In this document: positions 44,276 to 54,092 of the stretch, in pieces
Numbering within the stretch: position 1 is the stretch's first letter
Layout: every line of letters begins with the position of its first letter
Assembly: GCF_000430705.1 (NCBI RefSeq)
Contig: NZ_AUMN01000016.1
Coordinates: forward strand, 1-64,000
From: Arthrobacter castelli DSM 16402
Lineage (GTDB): Bacteria > Actinomycetota > Actinomycetes > Actinomycetales > Micrococcaceae
Length of the DNA stretch: 64,000 bases
Direction: 5' to 3'
Program-made: the position numbers and the translations under genes
Notes under the pieces: generated by a model
Databases searched by the model: none
Told to the model about the DNA's origin: nothing
What the model saw: only the letters and a program-made list of their open reading frames with translations

Positions 44276-46177
44276 TCAGGGAAGCGCCGTTCCGCCTGCC
44301 TGCCCCGTCCCTGCACCACTGCGCCGTGAGGCCTCAAGCTCGGCGATGAGACTTTGGGCGTCGAAGGGCCCGATATGGCGTTGGGTGCCCACGAAAAAGG
44401 TAGGGGTTCCCCGCGCCCCGCTGGCCTCGGCGTCGGCTACGTCCTCCCTGATGTGTGCGGCGTGCAGGTCTTCGTCGACGTCGCGGAGGAACAGCTCGAC
44501 GTCGAGGCCCAGGTGCCCGGCGTAGCCCGCCAGATCCTCGAGTTCGAGTTGGTCCTGGTGGGCGAACAGCAGATCGTGCATTTCCCAGAACTGCCCCTGC
44601 GCGGCTGCCGCCTCGACCGCGGCAGCAGCAGTCTCGGCACGCGGGTGCACTTCGGGCAGCGTCAGGTGCCGCATCACATAACGCAGATCCTGGCCGAAGT
44701 GCTCCCGTACTTCTTTGGCCACGCCAGTGGCCCGTGCGCAGAAGGGGCATTCGAAGTCCGCATATTCGACGAGGGTCAACGGTGCCGACACAGAGCCGCG
44801 AATATGATCGCGGCCCGGGTCCACAGAGCGGGAAAGGACAGTTGGCAGTCCGGCAGCAGTCTCGCCGTGCAGGACTGCTGCCAGCCGGAACACCACCCAG
44901 CCCAGCGCGGAGGCAATGACCAGGGCGATCAGGACTCCGACGGTGGCCTTGTCCTGCAGTTCCGGCGTCTCGAAGGCGAGGCCGATGATGAGCAGCGAAA
45001 CCGTGAAACCGATACCGGATAAGGCGGCGCCACCCAGTGCCTGGCCCGGGCCGACGCCCTGCGGAAGCCGACCCAATCCAACCTTCGCACCGCCAAAGGC
45101 GAAGCTGCCGATGCCCAGGAACTTCCCGGCCACCAGGCCGGCAACCACAGCCCACGTCACGGGCGAGGCCAAAGCCTCAGTGAGCAGGCCGCCGCGCAGG
45201 TCGACCCCGGCGTTCGCCAGCGCGAAGACCGGCACAATGACGTAGCTGACCCAGGGATGCAGGATCAATTGCATCCGCTCATTCACCGGCACCGCCCGCA
45301 CCAGTGCGTCTTTGGCCGACCGCCCGACCTCCGCCATCGGCGACTGGCGAAAGGCGCGAAAGTGCGTGGCAGCCCCTTCAACTGCGTCCCTGCCCGGCGC
45401 GAAAGACGGGATGAGCAGTCCGGCGACCATACCTGCGATGGAGGCGTGCAGGCCGGAGGAGATCGTGGCCAGCCACACGATGAGCGCGACCAGGACGTAC
45501 GGCCAGGTGCGCCACACGCCAACCCGCCCGAGAACCACCAGCGCTGCGGTGGCGGCAGCGGCAATCAGCACCGCGCCGACGTCGATGGCGTCGGAGTACA
45601 CGACGCCGATGACCGTCACCGCCACGATATCGTCGACCACTGTCAGGGTGAGCAGGAAGACCCGCAACTGAGTGGAAATCGACGGTCCCACCAGCGCCAA
45701 TGTCCCGAGCAGAAACGCCGTATCGGTGCCGATCACGATGCCCCAGCCCTGAGCCGCTTCTCCACCCGGAGCGATCAGCAGGTACAGCATTGCCGGAACC
45801 ACCAGTCCGCCAATCCCCGCGAACACCGGCAGCACCACCCGCCGGCGGTCGGTGAGTTCTCCTACCGACAGGTCTCGGCGCACTTCCAGACCGATGACGA
45901 AGAAAAATACCGCCATCAGGCCGTCGGTGATCCAGTGCCCCAGATCCATCTCAAGCCCGACGCCGCCGATCTGCAGCGAGGCACCGACGTCCCAGAGCGC
46001 CTCGTAGGCGTCCGAGAATGGGGAATTGGCCCAGAGCAGAGCGAGGATCGTCGCGGCCACCAGCAGCATCGCGCTGCCGGATTCGGTAGCCAGAAAACGG
46101 CGCAGCGGCCCGGATAGTTGCCCGGACAACTGTCGGCGACTGGTCTGGTCCTTGCCCCGGGTGCGCTTTGTGCTCAC
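44276..46177 (-). CDS. nhaA: Na+/H+ antiporter NhaA fused to a DsbA-like thioredoxin domain
   Basis: 633 residues. Residues 25-420 are NhaA with eleven to twelve membrane segments, including [15 protein letters not shown] (the acidic pair of the ion site) and the [14 protein letters not shown] loop. From about 445 a DsbA-type domain begins with [16 protein letters not shown] (Cys477 and Cys480), and [11 protein letters not shown] is the cis-Pro loop. NhaA exchanges sodium for protons; the fused domain could be a redox partner. Fusions of this kind are known in actinobacteria. It lies 14 bases after the M20 hydrolase gene on the same strand. Confidence 0.95.
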   Translation of the reverse strand: MSTKRTRGKDQTSRRQLSGQLSGPLRRFLATESGSAMLLVAATILALLWANSPFSDAYEALWDVGASLQIGGVGLEMDLGHWITDGLMAVFFFVIGLEVRRDLSVGELTDRRRVVLPVFAGIGGLVVPAMLYLLIAPGGEAAQGWGIVIGTDTAFLLGTLALVGPSISTQLRVFLLTLTVVDDIVAVTVIGVVYSDAIDVGAVLIAAAATAALVVLGRVGVWRTWPYVLVALIVWLATISSGLHASIAGMVAGLLIPSFAPGRDAVEGAATHFRAFRQSPMAEVGRSAKDALVRAVPVNERMQLILHPWVSYVIVPVFALANAGVDLRGGLLTEALASPVTWAVVAGLVAGKFLGIGSFAFGGAKVGLGRLPQGVGPGQALGGAALSGIGFTVSLLIIGLAFETPELQDKATVGVLIALVIASALGWVVFRLAAVLHGETAAGLPTVLSRSVDPGRDHIRGSVSAPLTLVEYADFECPFCARATGVAKEVREHFGQDLRYVMRHLTLPEVHPRAETAAAAVEAAAAQGQFWEMHDLLFAHQDQLELEDLAGYAGHLGLDVELFLRDVDEDLHAAHIREDVADAEASGARGTPTFFVGTQRHIGPFDAQSLIAELEASRRSGAGTGQAGGTALP

Positions 46178-46191
46178 GTCATCAGGTTAGG

Positions 46192-47445
46192 TCACTGGCC
46201 GAGGTACGCGAGCGCCGCCACGGCCTGGGTCCGGGTGGCGACAGACAGCGTGGGATCGATCGCGGGCGCGAAAAACGGCGAGTGGTTGGCGGGGATGTCT
46301 TCGGCCACGGTGCCGTTCTCCACGGCCTTGCGGTAGGTCTCGGCCGGCACGGATCCCACCGTCCAATATGTGTAAGGAACGCCAAAGGCCGCGGGGATCC
46401 TGCTGAAGTCCTCGGATGCGGTAGCCGGGTCCGCCACGTAAACCTGCTCCGGGCCAAAGTGCTCCGCGAGGGCGGCAGTAACCCGCTCCGTGGCATCGGC
46501 GTCATTGCTGGTCAACGGGAACTGGTCGTAGAACTCGAAGTCGGGCTCCCGTGGCGAACCGGCGGCCGCGCATTCGCCCTGCACGATGCGCTTGATGGAG
46601 GCGATCACCCGCCTCCGCACCGCCGGCGAATAGGTGCGCAGATTCAGCAGCAGCTCCGCGCGGTCCGGGATGATGTTGGATTTGGTACCGGCGTTGGATG
46701 CGCCGACGGTGACGACCGCGAACTCGCCGGGCTGGGTTTCGCGCGAGACAACCGTCTGCAACCGCATCACGATCGAGGCGGCCAGCACAACGGAGTCGAC
46801 GGCGGTGTGCGGCATGGAGCCGTGTGCCCCGCGGCCGTAGACGATGATCCGCAGCGAGTCGCCGGCGGAGAGGATCGGGCCGGCCGTGGTGCCAATCATC
46901 CCGGCTTCGGCCGGCATGACGTGCTGGGCCAGGGCGACGTCGGGGTGCGGCACCTTGGCGGCGAGGCCGTCGTCGACCATGGCCTGCGCCCCTTCAGCTG
47001 TCTCCTCTCCCGGCTGGAAGAGCGCCACATAGGTGCCGCTCCACGCGTCGCGGCGGTCGGCCAGCAGCTTCGCCGCCCCCAACAGGGATGCGACGTGCAT
47101 GTCGTGCCCGCAGGCATGCATCACGCCGGTGGTTCCGCTTCCGGGGGCCTCGACCGTAACCCGGGAAGCGTATTCGAGCCCGGTGGCCTCGGAGACCGGC
47201 AGGGCATCGGTGTCGGCCCGCGCCAGGACGGTAGCGCCGGCACCGTTCTCGAGGACTCCGACGACGCCGGTGCCGCCGATGCGCTGGACCTGGTAGCCGA
47301 AGCCGGACAGCTTCTGCTCGATGATGCCCGCGGTCCGGTGTTCGGCCATGCTCAGCTCGGGATTGCGGTGCAGGTCCATGTACAGCTCGCGCTGCCAGGC
47401 CAACTCCTGTTCCAGCGACTCGAAGACGTCGTTCGACGGTGTCAT
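46192..47445 (-). CDS. M20-family amidohydrolase
   Basis: 417 residues. Metal-site motifs MHACGHDMHVASLLGAAKLL, FQPGEETAEGAQAMV and LAQHVMP are intact. The family hydrolyses N-acyl amino acids, hippurate or indole-acetyl conjugates in the cytoplasm. It is upstream of nhaA, 14 bases away, and probably cotranscribed; the functional link is unclear. Confidence 0.94.
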   Translation of the reverse strand: MTPSNDVFESLEQELAWQRELYMDLHRNPELSMAEHRTAGIIEQKLSGFGYQVQRIGGTGVVGVLENGAGATVLARADTDALPVSEATGLEYASRVTVEAPGSGTTGVMHACGHDMHVASLLGAAKLLADRRDAWSGTYVALFQPGEETAEGAQAMVDDGLAAKVPHPDVALAQHVMPAEAGMIGTTAGPILSAGDSLRIIVYGRGAHGSMPHTAVDSVVLAASIVMRLQTVVSRETQPGEFAVVTVGASNAGTKSNIIPDRAELLLNLRTYSPAVRRRVIASIKRIVQGECAAAGSPREPDFEFYDQFPLTSNDADATERVTAALAEHFGPEQVYVADPATASEDFSRIPAAFGVPYTYWTVGSVPAETYRKAVENGTVAEDIPANHSPFFAPAIDPTLSVATRTQAVAALAYLGQ

Positions 47446-47538
47446 GTGCTGCCCTCCTGCGTTTGCCCGGGCGAAGCGCCCCCCGGTGCACTATCACCGT
47501 ATGAACCCGCGATGTGCCGTGCAAGCTCTACGGCGGAT

Positions 47539-48759
47539 CTACGCCTTCCCGGTTTCGACGCCGGTGCTCCGGTGGCTGTGCTGGCGTTCGGCGGCGGAGC
47601 CGACGGTCATCAGCGAGGCAATGACGACGACGCCGACGGCGAGCAGCGCCGTCCGGATTCCGACCTGGTCTCCGAGGAAACCCAGCAGCGGCGGGCCGGC
47701 CAGGAACGCCGTGTAACCCACTGTCGACACGACGGCCACCCGCGCGGCGGCGCGTTCGGGCTCGTCGGCCGCGGCGGACATGCCCATCGGGAAGCCCAGG
47801 GCGGCGCCTGCGCCCCAGAGAATTGCCCCGAAACCTGAGATCCAGACGTTGGGGCCGAAGACGAAGATCAGCAGCCCGGCGAGCGCGGACGCCAGGCTGA
47901 TCCGCAGCACCGGGACGCGGCCGTAGCGGTCGACGAAGCGTCCTCCGAAGAACCTGAAGGTGGTCATCGCCCCGACGAAGACGGCGAACATCACCGACCC
48001 GGCGGCGGCGTCGGTTCCGAGCCCGTCCACCGTGGCCTTGGCGATCCAGTCGTTGGCCGCTCCCTCCGTCAACGCCGCGCCGAGCACCACCAGCCCGAGC
48101 ATCACGGTGCGTGGTTCCTTCCACGCCGAACCGCGCTTGGGTGCGTCGGGCCCCTCGGGCTCCTGCTGTTGTGCCGGCGTCGTAATGGGAAGGAAGAGCC
48201 GGGGCAGCAGCAGGGCAATCACCGCGGCGCACAGTGCGACGGTGAACAGGTGCGCCGGCAGCGCGACGCCGGCGACGGCGAGTCCCGCGCCCACCAGCGC
48301 GCCGACGAAGGCGCCTCCGCTGAACGCAGCGTGGAATTGCGGCATGATCGTCCGGCGTCGGCGGCGCTCCACCTCAGCCCCCTCGATGTTCATCGCGACA
48401 TCCCACAGCGCCACGCCGGTGCCAAAGAGGAAGAGCCCGACGCCGGTCAGCGGCACGGAGGCGGCCAGCAACGCCGTCGAAATCAACACCGCGCCGGCGG
48501 CACACGTGACACCACCGACCCGAACCGCGTTTCCGTTGCCCACCTTGGCTGTGACGACCCCGGCCAGGGGCAGCGACAGCATGGAGCCGACCGCGAGTAG
48601 CAGCAGCAGCGCACCGGTTTGCGAATTGTTCAGCTGCAGAATCTGCGCCACCGACGGGATGCGCGCCACCCAGGTGGCAAAGACGAAGCCGTTGAGGCCG
48701 AACACCAGGAAGGTGGCAACGGTGGCGGCGTTTAACGAGCGGGCGGAACCGGGACTCAT
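47539..48759 (-). CDS. MFS transporter
   Basis: 406 residues with twelve membrane segments. The N-terminal half has a FVFATWVARIPSVAQILQL opening, which is common in fucose-permease-like MFS proteins of actinobacteria. The start overlaps the ABC-F stop (ATGA), so both proteins come from one transcript. Confidence 0.92.
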   Translation of the reverse strand: MSPGSARSLNAATVATFLVFGLNGFVFATWVARIPSVAQILQLNNSQTGALLLLLAVGSMLSLPLAGVVTAKVGNGNAVRVGGVTCAAGAVLISTALLAASVPLTGVGLFLFGTGVALWDVAMNIEGAEVERRRRRTIMPQFHAAFSGGAFVGALVGAGLAVAGVALPAHLFTVALCAAVIALLLPRLFLPITTPAQQQEPEGPDAPKRGSAWKEPRTVMLGLVVLGAALTEGAANDWIAKATVDGLGTDAAAGSVMFAVFVGAMTTFRFFGGRFVDRYGRVPVLRISLASALAGLLIFVFGPNVWISGFGAILWGAGAALGFPMGMSAAADEPERAAARVAVVSTVGYTAFLAGPPLLGFLGDQVGIRTALLAVGVVVIASLMTVGSAAERQHSHRSTGVETGKA

Positions 48760-50438
48760 CGGGCGCGTTCCACCCGCTGCTCGTCCCAGACCGGCTCGTC
48801 CGATTCGTAGACCTTCCCGTCGGCGCCGAAGACCATGAAACGGTCAAACCCCCGGGCGAACCACCTGTCGTGCGTGACAGCAAGGACCGTGCCCTCGAAG
48901 GAATCGATGGCCTTCTCCAGCGCCTCGGCCGAATGCAGATCCAGGTTGTCGGTCGGCTCGTCGAGCAGCAGCAGCGTGGCGCCGGACAGCTCCAGCAGCA
49001 GGATCTGGAACCGTGCCTGCTGGCCGCCGGAGAGCTCGTCATACATCTGCTCCGCCTGCCGCGCCAGCCCGTAACGGTCCAGGGCCCGTCCGGCGGGTTC
49101 CCGGGCCAGGCCGGAACGGTGTTCGTCGCCGCGGTGCAGCACGTCCAACAAAGTGCGGCCGATCAGGTCCGGACGGACATGGGTCTGGGCGAAGAACCCC
49201 GGGCGGATGCGCGCGCCAAGTTTCACCTTGCCCTCGTGCGGCACCGGATCGATGACGACGTCGGACACCGGCTCATGCTCTAGGTCCGGTTCCGAGCCGC
49301 CGGCCGCGAGCAGCCGCAGGAAGTGGGATTTGCCCGAGCCATTGGAGCCAAGCACTCCCACCCGGTCGCCGAACCAGATCTCGGCGTCGAACGGCTTCAT
49401 CAGCCCGGTCAGCTCAAGCTGCTTCGCCACGATGGCGCGCTTGCCGGTGCGGCCGCCCTTCAGCCGCATCCGCACATTCTGCTCCACCGGGATGGCCTCC
49501 GGCGGGCCTGCCTCGACGAACTTCGCCAGCCGGGTCTTGGCGGCCTGGTAACGCGAGGCCATATCGGAGCGGAAGGCGGCCTTGTTCTTGTACATGTCCA
49601 CCAGCGCCTTGAGCTTGGCATGCTCTTCGTCCCAGCGCCGGCGCAGCTCCTCGAACCGGGAATTCCTCTCGTCCCGGGCCTGGTAATAGGTGGCGAAACC
49701 GGCCCCGTGCACCCAGCAGGTCGCCCCGAGCACGCCGGGCTCCAGCGTGGCGATGCGGCTTGCGGCGTTGGCCAGCAACTCCCGGTCATGGCTGACGAAC
49801 AGCACCGACTTGTCCGAGGACTGCAGCTTCGCCTCCAGCCACCGCTTGCCGGGCACGTCCAGGTAGTTGTCCGGCTCGTCCAGCAGCAGGATCTCGTCCG
49901 GCCCCGCGAACAGCGCCTCCAGCACCAGCCGCTTCTGCTCACCGCCGCTCATGGTGGAGATCTGCCGCCACTGGGCGCGCTCGAACGGCAGTCCCATCGC
50001 CGCCATCGTCACTTCATCCCACACCGTCTCGATATCGTAGCCACCCGCGTCGCCCCAGTCCGCGAGCGCCTGGGCGTAGCGCATCTGCACCGCTTCGGCG
50101 TCGGACTCCATCATCTCCAGCTCCGCCGCGTCCACCGCCTTGGCGGCCGCTGACACCGCGGGCGGGGCGACCGAGACCAGCAGGTCGCGCACAGTTGACT
50201 CGTCGCGGATCTGGCCGATGAACTGGCGCATCACCCCGAGGTGTCCCGAGCGGGTGATGGCGCCGTCGTCGGGGGTCAGGTCGCCGGCGATGATATTCAA
50301 CAGCGTGGTTTTTCCGGTGCCGTTCGGGCCGATCAGCGCGGTCTTGGCACCGTCGCCGACCCGGAACGAGACAGCATTGAGCAGCTGTCCGCCGTCGGGC
50401 AGGAAGTAGTCAATATTGGCGACGTCGATATGTCCCAC
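48756..50438 (-). CDS. ABC-F family ATPase
   Basis: 560 residues with two ATPase cassettes and no membrane segment. Cassette 1: GPNGTGKTTLLNIIAG, MSGGEQKRLVLEAL, ILLLDEPDNYLD. A charged linker (about 250-330) follows. Cassette 2: GSNGSGKSHFLRLLAAGG, LSGGQQARFQILLL, LLLLDEPTDNLD. ABC-F proteins act on the ribosome, in translation or in protection from antibiotics. The overlap with an MFS gene raises the resistance option, but housekeeping ABC-F members look alike. Confidence 0.93.
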   Translation of the reverse strand: MGHIDVANIDYFLPDGGQLLNAVSFRVGDGAKTALIGPNGTGKTTLLNIIAGDLTPDDGAITRSGHLGVMRQFIGQIRDESTVRDLLVSVAPPAVSAAAKAVDAAELEMMESDAEAVQMRYAQALADWGDAGGYDIETVWDEVTMAAMGLPFERAQWRQISTMSGGEQKRLVLEALFAGPDEILLLDEPDNYLDVPGKRWLEAKLQSSDKSVLFVSHDRELLANAASRIATLEPGVLGATCWVHGAGFATYYQARDERNSRFEELRRRWDEEHAKLKALVDMYKNKAAFRSDMASRYQAAKTRLAKFVEAGPPEAIPVEQNVRMRLKGGRTGKRAIVAKQLELTGLMKPFDAEIWFGDRVGVLGSNGSGKSHFLRLLAAGGSEPDLEHEPVSDVVIDPVPHEGKVKLGARIRPGFFAQTHVRPDLIGRTLLDVLHRGDEHRSGLAREPAGRALDRYGLARQAEQMYDELSGGQQARFQILLLELSGATLLLLDEPTDNLDLHSAEALEKAIDSFEGTVLAVTHDRWFARGFDRFMVFGADGKVYESDEPVWDEQRVERAR

Positions 50439-50559
50439 CCGTACAGTCTGCCACCTGCGGCGCGACTGCTCCGGCTGCGGTCACAATTACCGCCGGCCGG
50501 AATTTGGATTGCCGAACGCTTGGAGCACACGGGACGTTCCGCGGCATAGCCTCAAAACG

Positions 50560-51201
50560 TCAGTCCCGGATGATCCGCCGCTGGCGCGCCGCCGAAATCG
50601 CCGCCGTCCGGTTGTCCACACCCAGCTTGTCGTAAATATGCACCAGGTGCGTCTTGACCGTCGCCTCGCTGATGAACAGTTCCTTGGCGATCGTCCGGTT
50701 GGACATACCCTTGGCGAGCAGCCCCATCAGCTGGATTTCCCTGTTGCTCAAGTTCGGTTCCGGGTTTTGGATCCGACCCATCAACCGGGCGGCGACCTCG
50801 GGAGCGAGCGCCGTCTGGCCGGCGGCGGCGGAATGAACCGCCTGCTGGATCTTCGCCGGCTCGGCGTCCTTGAGCATGTAACCGCTGGCGCCGGCCTCCA
50901 CCGCGGCGACGATATCGGCGTCTGTGTCATATGTGGTCAGGATCAGCACCGGCGGGCCACCCGCTTCGCGGATCTTCCGGGTCGCGGTGACCCCGTCCAT
51001 GCCCTCGCCCATCTGCAGATCCATCAGCACGACGTCGACCGTCTCGCCGAGAGCCTCCCGGCGGTGCAGGATCTCCAGCGCCTCGGTGCCGTCGGCCGCC
51101 TCCGCCACCACGTCGATGCCCTCGAAACCGGCCAGCATCGCCCGCAATCCGGCCCGGACCACCGGATGATCGTCGGCCAGCAGCACGCGGATGTCACTCA
51201 T
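50560..51201 (-). CDS. NarL/LuxR-family response regulator
   Basis: 213 residues. Asp61 in VDVVLMDLQMGEG is the acceptor. The HTH is LSNREIQLMGLLAKGMSNRT to ATVKTHLVHIYDKLGVDN. The ATG at 51201 begins MSDIRVLLADDHPVV and overlaps the kinase stop by eight bases. It probably controls the divergent ABC pair. Confidence 0.95.
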   Translation of the reverse strand: MSDIRVLLADDHPVVRAGLRAMLAGFEGIDVVAEAADGTEALEILHRREALGETVDVVLMDLQMGEGMDGVTATRKIREAGGPPVLILTTYDTDADIVAAVEAGASGYMLKDAEPAKIQQAVHSAAAGQTALAPEVAARLMGRIQNPEPNLSNREIQLMGLLAKGMSNRTIAKELFISEATVKTHLVHIYDKLGVDNRTAAISAARQRRIIRD

Positions 51202-52657
51202 CGTCTTCTCCCAGCGGCAGGCGGATGGCCACGACCGTCCCCTCTCCGTCACTCGATTCAATCTGCAGGTGTCCGTTCAAGGCGGCGATGCGTTCGGCGA
51301 TGGACAACAACCCGTATCCGGAGCCGTCCGGTCTTGGCGCCGGTGCTGCCAGGGCTGCTTCCGAGTCAAAGCCGATCCCGTCGTCGAACACGTCCAAGGT
51401 GACATCCGGGCCCACGAAACCAAGGGTGACGACGGCGGTGGTCGCCTGCGCATGGCGGGACACGTTGGACAAGCTGGCCTGGGTGGCCCGCAGCAGCGCC
51501 ACTTCGTACGGAGCGGGCAGCTGAACCGGTTCGCCATCGAGTTCGAAACGGCAGCGGAGGCCATCGCCGCGGGCCGCAGCCTCGCGCTCCGTGGTCTCGC
51601 AAGTCCGACGCAACCTCTCCACCAAGGAATTGTCCTGCACCTCGCCGGTGCTCAGTCCCCGGACGAACGCCCGCGCCTCGCTCAGGTTCTCGGCCGCGGT
51701 CGAGTGCACGGTGCGCACCTGCTCCAGCGCCGTATCCGAATCGCCGGTTTCCAGCGCCTGATCCGCCGCCCGGGAGACCAACACGATACTGGACAGACCT
51801 TGGGCGAGAGTGTCGTGGATTTCCCGGGCCAGCCGTTCCCGCTCGGCCAGCACGCCCGCCTCGTGCTGCGTGCTGGCCAGTTCCGCCCGGGTGCGCCGCA
51901 GCTCATCGAGGGCGCGCCGCTGGTTTACCCCCTCGGTATAGAGGGAGCGGTACGCCACCGCCATCACCACGGCGAAACCGGCACCGAACATGGGCCCGAG
52001 CACCATGGCCACGTGCAAGTCTCCCGCGTGATACCACTGGGCAGCTATAACCACTGCGGTGATGACGACGACGGCGACTATCGAGTGCCGCGGCCCGAGC
52101 AGGTGGATGTGCAGGAAGAACAGCGGGAACGCCAGCCAGGAGAAATCGCCGCTGATAACCAGCAGCGCCACCCACAACGCCGTCACCACCGCCAACCAGG
52201 GGATGCCATAACGCTTGAAGCTGGTTGAGCGCCGGGTACGGGGTTGATAGACCGGCCGTGCCTGGCCCTGTCGGCCGGTCTGCCTGGCGCGCGGCCTTCC
52301 AGTTGAGCTCGCTCCGGAGGCCGGCTTTTCTGCCGCGCGCTTCTCCACCACCGTCCCGGCCACGTACACGGCCGCCAACACGACGGCGAGCGCGAGGGCA
52401 GCGTAGCTGGATACGGCATGGGGCGCGGTCAGCAAAGTACGGGCAACGCCGACTGCCAGCAGCACCGCGAAGCCGACGTGCAGGGCGATCCGCAACACCC
52501 GCAGCACCATCTCGCCCGCGGAGGGTGAACCGCTGGACGGGTTACTCGGGGGCCAATCACCGCCAGAAACGTCGCCCGCTGCCCCGCCGTCGTCGTACTC
52601 CACCTGCATCCCCTCAGCGTAACCCGGCGCTCCGCCGTCAATCCTGCCGGGCTCCAC
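51194..52657 (-). CDS. Sensor histidine kinase (HisKA_3/HATPase_c)
   Basis: 487 residues. A polar Gly/Asp/Ser-rich N-terminus of 45 residues, membrane segments (about 50-100 and 150-240) split by a basic cytoplasmic loop (105-148), His281 in RLAREIHDTLAQGLSSIVL, N box SLSNVSRHAQ, G box SGYGLLSIAERIAALNG. The GTG start at 52657 has AGGA 9 bases upstream; an ATG at 52609 is the alternative. Confidence 0.93.
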   Translation of the reverse strand: MEPGRIDGGAPGYAEGMQVEYDDGGAAGDVSGGDWPPSNPSSGSPSAGEMVLRVLRIALHVGFAVLLAVGVARTLLTAPHAVSSYAALALAVVLAAVYVAGTVVEKRAAEKPASGASSTGRPRARQTGRQGQARPVYQPRTRRSTSFKRYGIPWLAVVTALWVALLVISGDFSWLAFPLFFLHIHLLGPRHSIVAVVVITAVVIAAQWYHAGDLHVAMVLGPMFGAGFAVVMAVAYRSLYTEGVNQRRALDELRRTRAELASTQHEAGVLAERERLAREIHDTLAQGLSSIVLVSRAADQALETGDSDTALEQVRTVHSTAAENLSEARAFVRGLSTGEVQDNSLVERLRRTCETTEREAAARGDGLRCRFELDGEPVQLPAPYEVALLRATQASLSNVSRHAQATTAVVTLGFVGPDVTLDVFDDGIGFDSEAALAAPAPRPDGSGYGLLSIAERIAALNGHLQIESSDGEGTVVAIRLPLGEDDE

Positions 52658-52698
52658 CAGCGATCGTCCTGCCCTTCCGCGCCGACGTAGCTACTTAC

Positions 52699-52734
52699 CC
52701 GTCAGGTAGCGGGCTGCAACGGGCTACCTGACGG
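52699..52734. promoter_or_regulatory. Inverted repeat in the kinase/ABC divergent promoter region
   Basis: CCGTCAGGTAGC (52699-52710) and GCTACCTGACGG (52723-52734) are exact inverted repeats around a 12-base centre. Two more partial copies lie close by: GTAGCTACTTACC at 52687 and GGCTACCTCGG at about 52740. It is a good candidate for the binding site of the neighbouring response regulator; an RNA hairpin is possible. Confidence 0.6.
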
Positions 52735-52927
52735 CCGGGGGGCTACCTCGGCGGGGCTTACGGAAGCGGCGAACCGGTCGGAAGATCATCCAAAAGGTTG
52801 ACCGGCGAATCAACCATCCGGCCAGCGACAATCAACCGGGCCCCCGATGTGGCGCGGGCCGTCCTGCCGGAGAGTGGAAGTAGTGGAAAACATCCACTCT
52901 CTGGCGAACGAAAGAAGTGATCTTAGG

Positions 52928-54010
52928 ATGTACCTGGCCCTGCGGGATATCCGCTTCGCAACCGGCCGATTCGCGCTGATGGGATCCGTCGTGGCGCTGA
53001 TCAGCCTGCTCCTCGTGATGCTCTCCGGCCTGACCGCGGGATTGGCCAACCAGTCGACGTCGGGCATTGAGAAGCTCGACGCCACCCACATCGCCTTCGG
53101 CCCTCCCGACGGCGACAAGCCCGAGGCTTCCTACACGGACTCCCGCATCACCACCGGTCAGTTGGCCGAATGGCAGGAGGCCAACGGCGTGACCAACGCC
53201 GAACCGCTCGGCATCACTCAGTCCCGTCTGGAGTCTGGCGGCAGCACCAACGTCGCCGTCTTCGGCGCCCCGGTCTCCGGCGAACTCGCGCCGCCCCGGG
53301 TCGACGACGGCGAGGCGGTCATCAGCCGCCAGATCGCCCAGGACCTGAATCTGCAGGCTGGGGACGAGGCGACGATCGGCGGCATGAAGCTGACCATTGA
53401 CGGGGTGCTCGACACCCAGTGGTACAGCCACACGCCGGTGGTCTGGACCTCGCTATCCGACTGGCAGCAACTTGCCCACCTGTCCGACCCGGCCGTCGTC
53501 GGAACCGTCATTGCGGCGACCTACAACGGCGATGCCGCCAACGCGACGCCACTGACGGACATCAACGCATCCGCGGACACGGTCAGCACCACCAAGTCCG
53601 GAAGCTTCAGCGCCCTGGCCTCCTTCCAGTCCGAAAACGGCTCGCTGATGCTGATGCAGGGCTTTCTCTACGGCATCTCCGCGCTGGTCATCGTCGCCTT
53701 CCTGACCGTGTGGACCGTGCAGCGCACCCGGGATATCGCGGTGCTCAAGGCTCTCGGCGGCTCCAACGGATACGTACTCAAGGACGCCATGGCCCAGGCC
53801 GCGATCGTGCTGCTCGCCGGAGCCGCAGTGGGCGGCGGACTCGGTCTCGCCGGCGGCTATTTCGCCGCGCAGGCAGCGCCATTCATGACGACGGCGGCCA
53901 CCACCGTCGTGCCCATCACCGGCATCGTGCTGCTCGGCCTGGCCGGCTCCGCCCTTGCCGTCCGACGTGTCGCCAAGGTGGATCCGCTGATCGCCCTCGG
54001 CGGCAACTAA
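52928..54010 (+). CDS. DevC/FtsX-like ABC transporter permease
   Basis: 360 residues. Membrane segment at about 18-42, an extracytoplasmic domain (45-235), then three membrane segments (about 243-352) around VLKALGGSNGYVLKDAMAQ and ending RVAKVDPLIALGGN. This is the one-FtsX-unit layout of DevC-like permeases. The ATG at 52928 begins MYLALRDIRFATGRFALMG; the extra upstream frame has no ribosome site. The gene is followed after 82 bases by its ATPase. Confidence 0.92.
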   Translation: MYLALRDIRFATGRFALMGSVVALISLLLVMLSGLTAGLANQSTSGIEKLDATHIAFGPPDGDKPEASYTDSRITTGQLAEWQEANGVTNAEPLGITQSRLESGGSTNVAVFGAPVSGELAPPRVDDGEAVISRQIAQDLNLQAGDEATIGGMKLTIDGVLDTQWYSHTPVVWTSLSDWQQLAHLSDPAVVGTVIAATYNGDAANATPLTDINASADTVSTTKSGSFSALASFQSENGSLMLMQGFLYGISALVIVAFLTVWTVQRTRDIAVLKALGGSNGYVLKDAMAQAAIVLLAGAAVGGGLGLAGGYFAAQAAPFMTTAATTVVPITGIVLLGLAGSALAVRRVAKVDPLIALGGN

Positions 54011-54092
54011 CCGGCTCGGCAGCTCCACCGCCAGGATCGGCACCACCCCAAGACGCGGCCTCACGAAAACGACCCAGACAAGGAACACCCTC

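Noticed and set aside
46168-47838. Plus-strand open frame of 556 codons
   Set aside because: Entirely antisense to the M20 amidohydrolase and the end of the MFS gene, both of which have clear motifs.
48756-50438. Calling the ABC-F gene an antibiotic resistance determinant
   Set aside because: No feature seen separates it from housekeeping ABC-F proteins; the MFS neighbour is only suggestive.
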